Shown here: positions 20,596 through 32,300 of the stretch, piece by piece
Layout: every line of letters starts with the position of its first letter
How positions within the stretch are numbered: position 1 is the stretch's first letter
From: Sistotremastrum niveocremeum HHB9708
Lineage: Eukaryota > Basidiomycota > Agaricomycetes > Sistotremastrales > Sistotremastraceae
Direction of reading: 5' to 3'
Length of the DNA: 64,000 nt
Assembly: GCA_001630475.1 (NCBI GenBank)
Contig: KV419398.1
Coordinates: 967,825-1,031,824, forward strand
The notes under the pieces: model-generated
What the model saw: the letters and a program-made list of their open reading frames with translations, nothing else
Database searches by the model: none
Told to the model about the DNA's origin: nothing
Program-made: the position numbers and the translations under genes

Positions 20596-22096
20596 ATGCT
20601 CTTCTATTCTGCTGTTATCGCCGCTTCGATCGCTTCTGTGGCTGCCCACGCTACTTTCCAGGAACTCTGGATCAATGGAGTCGATCAGGGTGGCTATTGC
20701 GTCCGTGCGCCTCAGAGCAATTCGCCTGTGACAAGCGTAACCTCCAACGTATGAGTTTATGATAGGTCCTCTTAGAATGACTGACCTTGACATTAATTCT
20801 CTCAGGATATCGCTTGCAATGTGAACGCGAACCCTTCTCCGGGAACTTGTGCAATCAATGGTGAGTGTGACATGTGGCACTATTGGAAACCACTCTGAAC
20901 GAAATATCCTCCCTACAGCTGGAGACACGCTCACCGTCGAAATGCATCAACAGCCAGGAGACCGAAGCTGCGCTGATGAAGCCATCGGTGGTGCTCACTA
21001 TGGCCCAATTAATGTAAGCAATCCTACTTGCGTAATGGTTTTCACAACTTTAACAAGCCTATATAGATTTATTTGTATGATTGGGTGTCTGTCACCATCC
21101 TACCTGACTCTGACGGATTTGTAGGGCTAAAGTCGCTGACGCATCCTCTGCCGTGGGGTCCAGCGCAGCTTGGTTCAAAATCTCAGAAATGGGTTTGCCC
21201 TCAAGCAACCCAGACTATTGGGCCACTGGTTCGTGAAAGCCAAATGTATCTCATTATTCGCTGACCGCCTTCAATTATACAGAGGTTCTGAATGACAACT
21301 GCGGCCACTACACGTTCAAAGTACCTTCTGATATCGCCCCTGGTCAATATCTCCTCCGTGCTGAGGTCATTGCCCTTCATGTCGCAAGCAGCGTCGGAGG
21401 TGCCCAATTCTACATGTCATGCTACCAAATCACGATCGGCGGCTCTGGATCCGCTGCTCCTCCCACCGTCTCCATTCCCGGCACTTACAACGCTAACGAC
21501 CCCGGCATTTTGATCAACATCTATACCCAACTCAACACCTACCAAAGTAAGAAACCTTCTATTTTATCCTTGCGATTGGCTGGAGCGGTCTAATGAATTC
21601 TCTTAGTCCCTGGCCCGAGTCCCTATGGCACTACTTCTCCCACCGTCGCGACGACGCCCTGGCCAACTACTGCGACTTGGAATACTGCAGGACAACCTTC
21701 CACTGATCCCACCACCCCGCCTGCCGGCTCAGGATCCAAGACTACAACATCTAGCTCGACAAGTTCGACCTCAACTTCGAAGTCGACAACTACAACCACC
21801 ACAAGCTCTACTACAACCACCACCAGCTCAACGTCCAAGAGCACCAGCACCACGACTTCAAGCTCGACCAAAACTACTTCGACGACTTCGAGCACCACCA
21901 AAACCACTACATCGACAGCTTCTGGCGCTACACAGACCAAGTATGGACAATGGTGCGTTTTTCTCGTAGTCTTCCGTATGAGTGTTAGACATTGATATAT
22001 TTCTCTAGCGGTGGGATTGGCTGGAGTGGACCTACTACCTGTGCTTCCGGTTCGACCTGCACCGTAGGAAACGCTTACTACAGTCAATGCTTGTAG
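20596..22096 (+). CDS. AA9 lytic polysaccharide monooxygenase with CBM1, copy 3
   Basis: Complete eight-exon gene: 20596-20748, 20806-20860, 20919-21013, 21067-21074, 21125-21228, 21283-21546, 21607-21952, 22009-22096. The exons sum to 1,113 nt, giving 370 aa. The signal peptide ends before HATFQELW, so mature His1 binds copper. The second copper His lies in [17 protein letters not shown] and [11 protein letters not shown] follow, then a long Ser/Thr linker and a CBM1 ([12 protein letters not shown], ending NAYYSQCL). Exon 4 has only 8 nt and encodes the end of an INIYLAKV segment. It lacks the GGAQ|FY intron of copies 1 and 2 but keeps the intron that copy 1 has lost. It lies on the opposite strand about 12.5 kb from the tandem pair. 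Confidence 0.96.
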
Positions 22097-22492
22097 TCCA
22101 CGACATGTATCATTATCATCGGTGGATCTAAGTTCACAATTTTTCGAGTACTTTATAGTATAGTAAAATACAACATTGCGATTGTTTCATCAGGAGTCGA
22201 GTCCCTTATACCCATCGCAATGTCAGAGGGTCTAGAAACTTTTTACTTGCCCTTGCAGAACCAGGAATGTCGCTGCGCTTGAGACGCGTAAAAGTTGACG
22301 TAACCCAAGAAGCGCTCAGGGCACGATGACGTCGTCAACAAAACGCTCCATGATGGCACATGGTCGAAATTGCACTTCTGCTCGAAAAGTTCGGGATCAC
22401 ATTAGAGCAGAAGCTCACCTACGACGTTCACACTCGCCCATACTCGCTCTATCCTCTGGTGTGCGAGTTGTATCACCAAAGTAGAGCTTTCC
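22097..22492. other. Spacer with promoter of the small unknown gene
   Basis: 3' region of AA9 copy 3 followed by about 250 bp upstream of the next gene. A palindromic TGACGTCG element of CRE/ATF type lies at about 22326. No gene is seen. Confidence 0.4.
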
Positions 22493-23026
22493 ATGGCCAC
22501 AGCAGCCATCGCAGCAGCCGTTGCGGCATCCATCTTCACCTCTACCGTCACACAATGGTACTACACCAAGAGCTATGGTGCCAACGGTCTACCTAAACTA
22601 TGTGGCTTTTCTTGTCGCTTCGACTGCGGCTGGGCAGACGAGCAAGTCAACGAGGTTCGCACAGATCTCGCAGAACGCGCCCATGAACTCGAAGCCGAAA
22701 TTCGAGAGATAAATATCCAGAAAAAGTTACGAGAGAGGGGAGAAGGAGCAGCTCGAGCCGCTAATGAAGCAGCAGGACGAGCCAGAGTTGCCGTTCTGTC
22801 ACCTCTCTATCTTTTCGGTCGTGGACGAAGACGAGGTGCAGATGAAGATGTGGAGATGAGACAACAGACGGTCGATGAAGTCCATGATGCCGACTCGACT
22901 TGGACAGCGGTTGATCATCAACCAGGTTCGAGTCTGGATCTCAATCGCGAGTTGGAGGAGAGACACCTGCGGGCCGAATTGGAAGACATAAACGAACAGC
23001 GCCTTGCCATTGCATCTCATAGCTAG
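22493..23026 (+). CDS. Small intronless helical protein, unknown
   Basis: An uninterrupted frame of 177 aa starts at CCATGGCC. An Ala-rich hydrophobic stretch (ATAAIAAAVAASIFTS, residues 2-17) could be a weak membrane anchor or signal. A Cys-containing segment (LCGFSCRFDCGW) follows, then a charged helix likely to form a coiled coil (LAERAHELEAEIREINIQKK) and a basic patch (GRGRRR). A second charged helix closes the protein (LEERHLRAELEDINEQR). Amino-acid composition and start context support a real gene. No family is recognised. Confidence 0.6.
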   Translation: MATAAIAAAVAASIFTSTVTQWYYTKSYGANGLPKLCGFSCRFDCGWADEQVNEVRTDLAERAHELEAEIREINIQKKLRERGEGAARAANEAAGRARVAVLSPLYLFGRGRRRGADEDVEMRQQTVDEVHDADSTWTAVDHQPGSSLDLNRELEERHLRAELEDINEQRLAIASHS

Positions 23027-23300
23027 TATCGCCTTGGGCTTGGCCTGGCCCAGTGCACCCTAATACCCACACATTATGATATCCACCCATGTATTACTAA
23101 TTATTTGTTCTGTTTGACTTGAATCCAAAGTTGTTTATTAGGCGTAAAAATTGCAGTTATATGAAGTAAAGATCATGAAGAAGACATAAATGGGTCGTAC
23201 ACAGGTCGTACACAGAATTTAGTTCCATATCATACAGTTGAGAAAGGCATAAATCATGAACAAGACTCGTACAAACATGACTCTTCGTATCGTTAAGCCT

Positions 23301-26300
23301 TTATAGTGCCCAACCGGCTGGCGCAGGTGGGGTGCTAGGTCCAAACAGTCCTCTCGGCTCTTCTTGCTCAGGACGTTCAGGAAGTTGTTGGATGTCGGAG
23401 CCCGGTGGCGTTGGATCATACGCAGGATTAACTAGAGGTAAAAGTCAGATAGGACTAACGTATATTCTACACCGACATACCTTGCCAAGTGCTCCATGAC
23501 GCGACTTGAGCTCGAGGGCCAGCGGGTGCGGCGGCTGGAGGAGCTTGTGTGGCAGCGGCTGCTGCTGCTTCCTTAGCCTTCTTTCCGGTTCCGCCCTTCT
23601 TGGATATCCTAGAGCCTTTGGGAGGATTAGCCGGATGCCAAGCTGGGGCGCGAGGCGGTTCGGGCTCAGGTGGCGGAGGCGGGGGAGGTGGAACTTGCGG
23701 CTGTGGGGCGAAGGGGCCGGTTGTGGGTTGCCAACCCTGGTTGAATATTCCATTCCCTTCATATTTACTCCTGATCTCGAAGAGGTAGGCGAGTTCGCTG
23801 TTGACGCAGTTAGAAGCTGATCCTAAGCCATCGAATCAAAGCTTACAATTGCATCGTGCGGCGCTCCTCGCGAAGTTTGCCCACTTCATCCAAGAGCATG
23901 CGAACCTCGGAAGCAAGTGCTCTGCTGAATTCGTCCAGATACTGCCACAAGTCAGTATTTGGCTATCGCTCGTAACTGGGTCAGCACACCTTTTGAACAT
24001 TGAAAGGAACTTGTTCTTGAGCAGTTTGTCGAACAGCTTCGAGGGTAGCTTCGTGATTCTTGAGACTATCGGTTCGCCAGCCTGGACCTGAACTTAGCGA
24101 AATGATGATAATCGAGCGAAGTCAATTAACCTTCAGCCATTGCGTCCAAGAGAGCCTTAAGTTCCACAACCTGCTTTTGCAAAGCCTCAACTGTATCAGC
24201 GTTCGCTATGAGGATTGTTAGCCAGATAATCTCACGAGAATGGGCAACGTACCTTTCACAACAAGATCGTGGCGTTCCTCAGCAAGTCGACGATCTTCAT
24301 TACGATCTGCGAGAAGGTGCTGCAAGGTATCCTCCATCCGATGGAGCTGCTCATCCTTCTCAACGTTTCGGGCTTGCTCTGCTTCGTAGCGTGCATCGCA
24401 GTCTTCTTTCTTCCGATTGCATATGTCACGATTTTCAAGCATCATGCCGCTCAAAGCCTCAAATCGACCAAGTAACTCGAGGTGACGCTCCTCCTTTTTT
24501 GTAGCTTCTTCTTCAGCTCGTTGAGCCTCGGCTTTGATTCGGTCGTCTCGCTCGGTCTCGAGAGTCTCACGACTGAGACGTAGTTCCTCTTCCAGACCTC
24601 GAATGCGATCTTCGAATTGTTCGATGGTCTTGAGTTGCTCTTGAGCGGCTGCTTCATCGCGAAGCTGTCGCTCCCTAGCAATCTCTTCGTCTCTTCGTTC
24701 CCGTTCCACAGCTGCAGCTTCGTCCAAACGTTGGCGTTCCTCGGCAGCAACTTGGAGGTCACGATCGTGAGCGGCACGTTCTTCTTTGACGGTCTCGAGG
24801 ATTTCCGCAATTCGTCGCTCAGCGATTTGATCCGCCATCTCTCTGGCCATCCTCTCCGCCATTTCAGCAGCCATCCTTTCCGCCGCCTCCTGTATAGCAG
24901 CGGCGTTATCCTGTTGGACACGCTCTTCCTCAGCTTCAATTTCTTGTTTACGCTTCTCAGCCTCTGCGTTACGCAATGCTTCAGCTTCGTCGAACTTTCG
25001 TTGACGCTCTGCCTCCGCTTCATCGAATGCGGCCTGTCGTTGACGTTCCGCCTCCGCGGCTTCAGCATCCAGTTCTTGTTGAGCCTGCTCAAATCTGGCG
25101 CGGCGTTCTTCGTGGCTGTCCTGATCGCCCCCGTCCCCTGCAGAAGGTTCGACGCTCGGAGTGCCTTCCTTCTCATCGGCTTCCTGTTGTACTGGTTCAA
25201 CTGGTTCGCCCTCTTCTTCAGCAGGAGTACGTCTCGTGGCAGGAGTACCTGGACTTCGTCGTTCGCTTGGCGTTCTATGTATCGGAGTCCGTGCTGTTTC
25301 TGTCAGAGCAGGGGCAACGGATAACGGACGAGATGCAGGTGGAGACCTCTGCGACGCAGGGATGAATGAGTCCCGAGGTGAAGGACTTTCAGTACCAAGC
25401 TCTGATCGAGGACTGGGTACACGCGAAGGGGCGCGGGTATGTGGCTGCTGAGGAACCTCGGCTTCAGTATGAGCTGGTCTAGCGGTTTCACGGGGCATTC
25501 CAGACGGCGAGGCTCGGCTGGCGGGTTGAGCAGCCTCGTGATGCGGAACAACGATTGTTTCAGGACTGGGAGGGGTCGGTGATCGTTCCATCGCATGAGA
25601 GTCACGGCCATATCGTTCATCACTAGGTCTAGTTCCCGGTTCATATTGACTCCCACGAGAAGAAACTTGTATCACCCTCGGAAGTGGACTGTCATCCTCT
25701 GGGCTGTATTCCCTAGGTTGTCGTACATCTGGACTCTGTCGAGATGCCGTTGGGTGTGCCTCGGGAGGGGAGTAGCCCTCCTGGGGCGACCGTTGCGAAG
25801 ATCGTGAGGGTGCAGGATGCGTGACAATAGGTTCAGCCTCTTCACCATGATACGGAGACACAGGAGCGTGGGATGGACTGGGTGGACGGGTGGACTGGCG
25901 TGTGGGTGCAGCATATTCTTGTGCACGACTCGGTGCCCTGGACGGGGCCGCGGATGATGCATAGCGATTTGGATCATACTCTTCAGGAGCGAGACGCTGT
26001 GGCGTCCTGGGTCGCTCAAGTGCACGAGGGTCCGTCTCCAACGGACTATCAGCACGATAACGACGATCTCTTGGAGACTCCTCGGATTCCGCTCGGGAAT
26101 GACGAGAAGGGGAATCTTGCTCGCCAGGGATCAACTCGGTTGGTGCACGGGGAGTCATGTGTGCAGGCGGCGTACGCTCATGAACATGAGTGGCACGGGA
26201 AGGAGTGCGAGACGGGGGACGAGATGGCACAATAATCGGGGGACTCGCATGACGAGATGGCCTTGACCTATGAGATTCAGCACGAGAAGGCACTCGAATG

Positions 26301-29300
26301 ATAAGAGGTTCTTCGCGACTGGGCGATCGTGGGATACGGGGAGAACCTCGTCTCGAGGTAGCATATGCCTCCCGAGGCTCTGAATACCGCTCAGGTGTTG
26401 ATGAGTGAGAGCGTGCGTAACGACTAGGAGGTCGTTCTTCGTGCGATGGGCGTCGCGAGAGAGGTTCCCGTTCATACGATGGACGGCGGGAGAGTGGTCG
26501 CCGACCTCTGTCCTCGGGAGAGTAAGAGCCTTCTCGAGAGGGCTGGCGAGAAAGGCGAGATCGATGAGATGGATGCCGAGAACCACGGTCTTCGGGCGAG
26601 TGCGTTCGATGTGAAGGTGCGTACGATCGTCTATCCGGAGAGCGAGAGCGAGAATAGGTACGATGCACACCTATTCAAGTTCATGAGAATTGTAAAACAA
26701 TTCATAAGTAAGCACGTTACTGGGATCTATCACAATTGGTTGTTCATATCCTAGAAATAGCGTGAGTATGACTGAGAGGGTGAAAAGTTCAAGAATCTCA
26801 CTTGGACTAGGCTCGCGGGATGGAGCTTGAGCTGGAAAACTTGAGTTAATACGGACGTCGATTTTCAACATCAATACTGACTTCGGATAACGATAGGCGA
26901 CTGTTCTCTTTCTAGACGACCTTGGAAAAATGAGTTGGTTTGATGAAAAAATCGTGCAATGGCAAGGCTCACTTCCATCTGGATGCACGACAACAGGACG
27001 CTCACGAGAACGACGCCCTCGCTCCGGGGAATAGTCTGTGAAGATGTCACACAAGAAAACCTTGATTCGCCAGGATGCGTACCTCGATCAGTCTGTACAA
27101 TCACCTGTGTAGGTGGTGGTGTCGAGCTACGACTCCTGTGAGATCGATAGCTTGGCCCTAAATAAATGCAGGTTCACAGATCGCTCAAATTGCAAAGAAA
27201 TTGAACACTGACGCCTGGAGAGGACATGTGGAGTGTGCGTGTGGGTATGGGTTCCAGAAGAGGGTAATCTGATTTCGGTCGGGCCTGGAGTAATGATGCG
27301 AGGTGAATGTGACCGAGAATGCCTGTGACGGCGCGAGCCTCCGGAAGATCGTGATCGTGATCGTGAACGATCCCTTTCCACAATCACTGTTGCCGGCTGT
27401 TGTGTTTGAGGGAAAGGTGGTGGGTATGGACTGGGTTGAATGGGGGGTATCGGCTGTGTATATTGAATCGGAGGTTGTTGAGGAGCAGGCTCTGTACAAC
27501 GATCAATGCTTATCCAAAGAAAGAATAGACATCCATAAAAGAAACGAACCTCGAATTATAACGGTTGGTGCTTCGCGTTCAGGGCTTCGAGAGTGACTTC
27601 TTCGGTGATGACTGTGTGATCGATGGCTCTGAGATCGACTTCTGGGGCTCCGACTGCGGCTCCGACTCCGACTTCTGTGAGTTCGCTCTCTGCTTGGTCG
27701 TTCCCGGATCACGATGGTGTGAGGTGAGCGCGGGCTAGAGGGCGAACGAGACCGAGATCGAGATCTAGAGCGGCGGCTCTCAGCAATCACTGGCGGGTAT
27801 ACTATGCCTGGTTGTTGCACTGGGAGCATCGGCGGCATCGGAGATGCAGGTAGAGGGACCTGTTGAGGTGGAAGAGGTGGATTAATGATGATTTGAGGTT
27901 GTTCCGCTTGCTGAAAGCCAGGCTGTTGTAGGGGCTGTTGTTGGATGAACGGCGTCTGACTCGGGATCTGTGGCACCTGAGCATCAACGAAAGGCTGAGA
28001 AGGTTGAGGTTGGACAAAGATCTGTGAGGGTTGGGATGGAATAACAACCGGGGGCTGTTGGACAGTAGCCGCACGTGTCGGGTCCCCATACGTATGAGGA
28101 ACATGAGTACGATCACTTCGGCTAGAGCTTCGAGACCGAGGTGACGAATGTCGACTGGCGCTTTGGACTATGATGGGAGGAGGCTGTGGGGTCGCCCCAG
28201 GACGTACAAAGACCGTGGGCTGATCTTGGAAACCAGTAGGAGGACGAGGGACGAATGCGCCGTCTGAGAAAGGAGGAGCTGGCCCGGGTCCAGGGCCACC
28301 AAAAGCAGGTCCAGGAGTAGGAAACCCAACTGGTATAGGTCCCCCAGGGGTCTGTATGAATCCTTGTGGTTGTGGTTGTGGCACAAAGCCAGGGGGAAAC
28401 GGAAACGGCCCTTGAGGGATCGGTCCTTGCGGAAACTGCCCAGGTCCAGGACCAAGTCCGGGACCGGGACCGAATTGAGGACCAAGCGGTGGACCTGTTG
28501 GTATAAAACCGGGGGGGAACCCAGGCTGGCCAAGAGGTATGACAGGAGAGGGCGAACTGCTAGAAGACGAAGACTCCGTCGGTTCTCGACCCTCCCTATA
28601 GAGCGGCATGGGCTGGGGTGCCACCAATCCTGGCCCGGGGAAAATCGGACGACCATCGGGACCGACAGCAGCTGCTGAACTTCAGTATCATTGTATAGTT
28701 GCAAGATTATTGGACATACCTGTTGGGCGAATGTTCATATTTTGAGCAAGCTCGTTCCGTAATTGGTCAATGCGAGCTCCGAGACTGCGTATCTCACGCT
28801 GACGATCTTCAACATCTCGGGCCAACCAGTCGTTGAGAGATCTCATGTAGCGCATCATCTCACGTTGCTGCTCTAATGATGCGCTCTGTGCTAAGCGATT
28901 CTCCTGTCACAAAAAATTAAAACCACACATTGACGATCTCTAGTGACCTACGCGAAGATGTTCCAAGAGAGTGTCAATGAGAGGGTGAGCAGGAGCCTGT
29001 GAACACCAGGGGGATCAGCATGAGAAATTATTGAACTCTGGCACATTTACCTCAACGCCGGGAACCGGGGACGGCACTGAAGGTGGGGCCGAGGTCTGGA
29101 AGTCAGCAGGCAAAACAGGCTGTTGACCCTGTTGTCGTCGAGAATCCTTCACAACGTCAACGGCTGCCATAGGTTGGAAGAACCAATCACTTACTTGGCC
29201 GGCTGGACGATACCAGGGCTGAGATATGCGCGAATCACGTCTACCGCCAAGTGTTGGAGGGGCAGTTGGAGCTCGTTGTCGCTCGTCAGCGAAGGTCTGG

Positions 29301-32300
29301 TCGGGTCGCTAAGAAGAATGCGTTGAGATACGTTCTAGGGCGAAGGCTGAAACTTACCGTGGCTGTTCTCTGAGGAGGTGGAGTAAAAACTCCTGTCGCG
29401 TCTCCGCGTCCCCTTTGGCGTCTAGCATCTCGTAGAGCGGCTTCAAAATCAATGTCATCATCCGGCGCAGCTTGTCGTGGAGGTTGTCGAACAGAGGGAT
29501 AATCTTCATATCTCTCTTCAGGGACCCTGGATCGAGGTGGCAAAGGTGTGCGACGAGCTCTACGTGGCCCTTCGAATGGTGGCTGTCGGGGAACGTCACC
29601 AAAGTCTACAGGCGCACTCCTGAAGGGACGAGGCGGCGGAGACGCAATCGGCGGGCTCACCACTTGTGGTGGAACGGTCACGAATGGTGTGACAGCAGGT
29701 GGAGTGTGCACTCGAGGAACTAACGGGGGCGATACAACATCGCTATCGGAAACAATAGCCGGTTCGGGACGACGAACAGGACGACGGGGGATGGGAGCCA
29801 GAATGTTTTCGAGGTCAACATCTCGCCATCTCCTTCGGAGTTCATTCTCCAGTCCGGACAGTGAAGACAAGGAGGATTCCGTGACACTGGACTCTTCTTG
29901 TGGGCGAAGGCCATCTACTGCATTTCGCAGAGCATTCAGAAGATCTTGAATTTGCATCAAATTATCAGTATAATGACTTTCGTCTAGTCCTCTGGGTGCA
30001 GGTGCAGGTGCCGGCGGACGCGCTGCCAATCTCTCGAGATTTTGATTGGTGAGCCGCTGACCTTCTGCGAGCGCCGCAACCTGAGCTCTAATATTCTCAA
30101 CAATATCACGCAGGTGAACAAGAGTGATTGCAGGAGCGGCACGAACGGTCGACGACGAAAGGGCCGATACGCTAGACGGAGGAGGCGAAGATTGAGGTGG
30201 AGAGGGGGGGAGAGGTGGCACCTCCTCCATGGCCGTAAGAGGCAGAGAACCAGTGACGCTGCTCGGAGTCTGAGTTGAGGTGGCAGAGGAAGGAACAGAT
30301 GACACAGAGCCCTCGGACTGCATGAAAAGGTCATCGTCAGAATGATGGGACGATAAGTATGAGACGCTCGAATACAGAGACGATGGCGAAGGAAATCGCA
30401 TTGGGGGAGGCGTCAGTAAACGCGGAGACGATGGCAGTCTCTCACTAGAAATATTTGTTCGTCCAACAGATTCATCTTTGACTGGAACAGGAGGAGGACG
30501 GGACTCTGCAGTGGGAATGAGTGAAGCTAGATCTCTGAGAGCGTTGCCAATGTTGGCCAAATGATCTCGAACGCCTTGGTTCTCTTCCCCACGGCGACCA
30601 TCAATGTCTCGGAGCATATCCAGAACATTTTGAATGTCGCCTCTGAGCGCAACATCAGGAAGTTCCAAGGGCTGTGGTTCCGGTAGCGGTAGGTCGACGA
30701 CCGACGGTACAGTGCTGAGATCAGAACGAATCGAGGGCACATCGCTGTGAGGAGTCGAGACGCTGACGCTGAGCGACACGTCTGGCGGTACTGGGGAGCT
30801 CGGAAGCGGTATGCTTGACGGGGTGGCCTATCGTTGGGCATTAGCATTTGAGGCGACCAGGCAGTCGAAGCACTTACAGTTCGAGTTGGAAGATCTGGTA
30901 ACGACCTGCTTGGCGCATCAGACGACACGACCGACGAAGTACGACGCGGGAAAGTGAACGCTTCTGAAACAGACGGACTCGGTGGACTGTCTCCAAACGT
31001 CGAGGGCGTCGGAGTTACGCTCGAACTCGAGGACTTCTGACTAGAGCTATACTCGACGAATGACGGGCTACTAGGCTCGGTTAGAGAGCGTTCCGGAGTC
31101 GTAGGGACAATAGCGATCTGGGGTGGAGGCGCAGGTGATCTGGGTGGAGGCGTTGGAGGGGGCAAACTGATAGAGGGAGCCCTGGGAGTAGCCGACCTGA
31201 CCGAAAGAGCCCCAGAGTCTGTGGATCGAGACGCACGGAGGAAAGACGTATCGAAAGACACGTCGGGACCATCATGCAATGTACTTGAACGAAGTGACAT
31301 CGTGCCAGCCAGCATAGAGGAACTGAAAGAAGCGTCTGATTCGGATGCATACACGGATGAAGGAGATAGCTCAGAAGATGAAGTGGGAGTAGCTGAAGGA
31401 GAAGAGGGCGGTCGTGAAGTAACAGAAGGCACGCTCAATGTTGAAGGGGATGGCAAAGAAAGGCTCCGCGTCGAAATCGTCGGAGATGGAAGGCTAAGCG
31501 ATAAACTCAAAATTGATGGGCTGGGAGATGCAAGGGTGGGCGTGGCAGAAGAATACGTTGAAGTTGGGACAGATGAAAGAAGAGGTGATGTGGATGGATA
31601 ACTAGGGATCGAAATGGTTCTCCAGGAAGGAGTCCCTGTTCGTGCGGTGGAGATCAGAGAGGGAGTTGTCACGTGCGATGGCCCTGGAGTGGAAGCCGGA
31701 AGAGGGGGCGACACAACAATCTCAGATCTCGGTGTCGTGGCCAGACTCCTTGGTGGAGAAGGCGCTTCACTCGGGATAGAAGGCGGGCTTGTCGGCGCTT
31801 TGCTACTCGTCCTCGAGTATAGCGACTGCGGTTTGGGGCTCGCAGTGCTTTCGCGACTGGACGGAAGAGGAGGGAGTAGGCTTAAAGAAGTCAAGCTGGA
31901 CACAACAGTACTTGGGCGACGAGGTGTGGAGGGAGCCAGCTCAGCGGTGTCATAAATGGTTTCTGGCTCCGATGGACAGACACTAGCCGTCGTGTAATCT
32001 GAAGGACATCCGCAGGTAAGGGCGCTCTGATAATCGCTGATTGAACCGCAGACGCTACAGGTCTGGTATTCTGAAGCTTCCATAGTCGAGAGAGACTTGA
32101 AGGAACCATCACTGCTAGATCCACGAGCCGACTCATAGCGTGTCGAGGATGGAGCCGGAACCGCCGTATCGTACGACGACCGTGGTTGAGACGTCGCCGA
32201 CGACTGCCCAGACGGTGCACTGAAGAACTGGTCATCCGAAGATGCTACAGATCGTGCTACCTCGGACCTTGAGCGAGTAGGAGTGGCAGAGGGCGACAAG

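Noticed and set aside
24617-25324. 235-aa plus-strand frame with many Leu, Phe and Ser
   Set aside because: Exact antisense of the Glu/Arg-rich coiled coil of the giant gene. Composition is that of a shadow.
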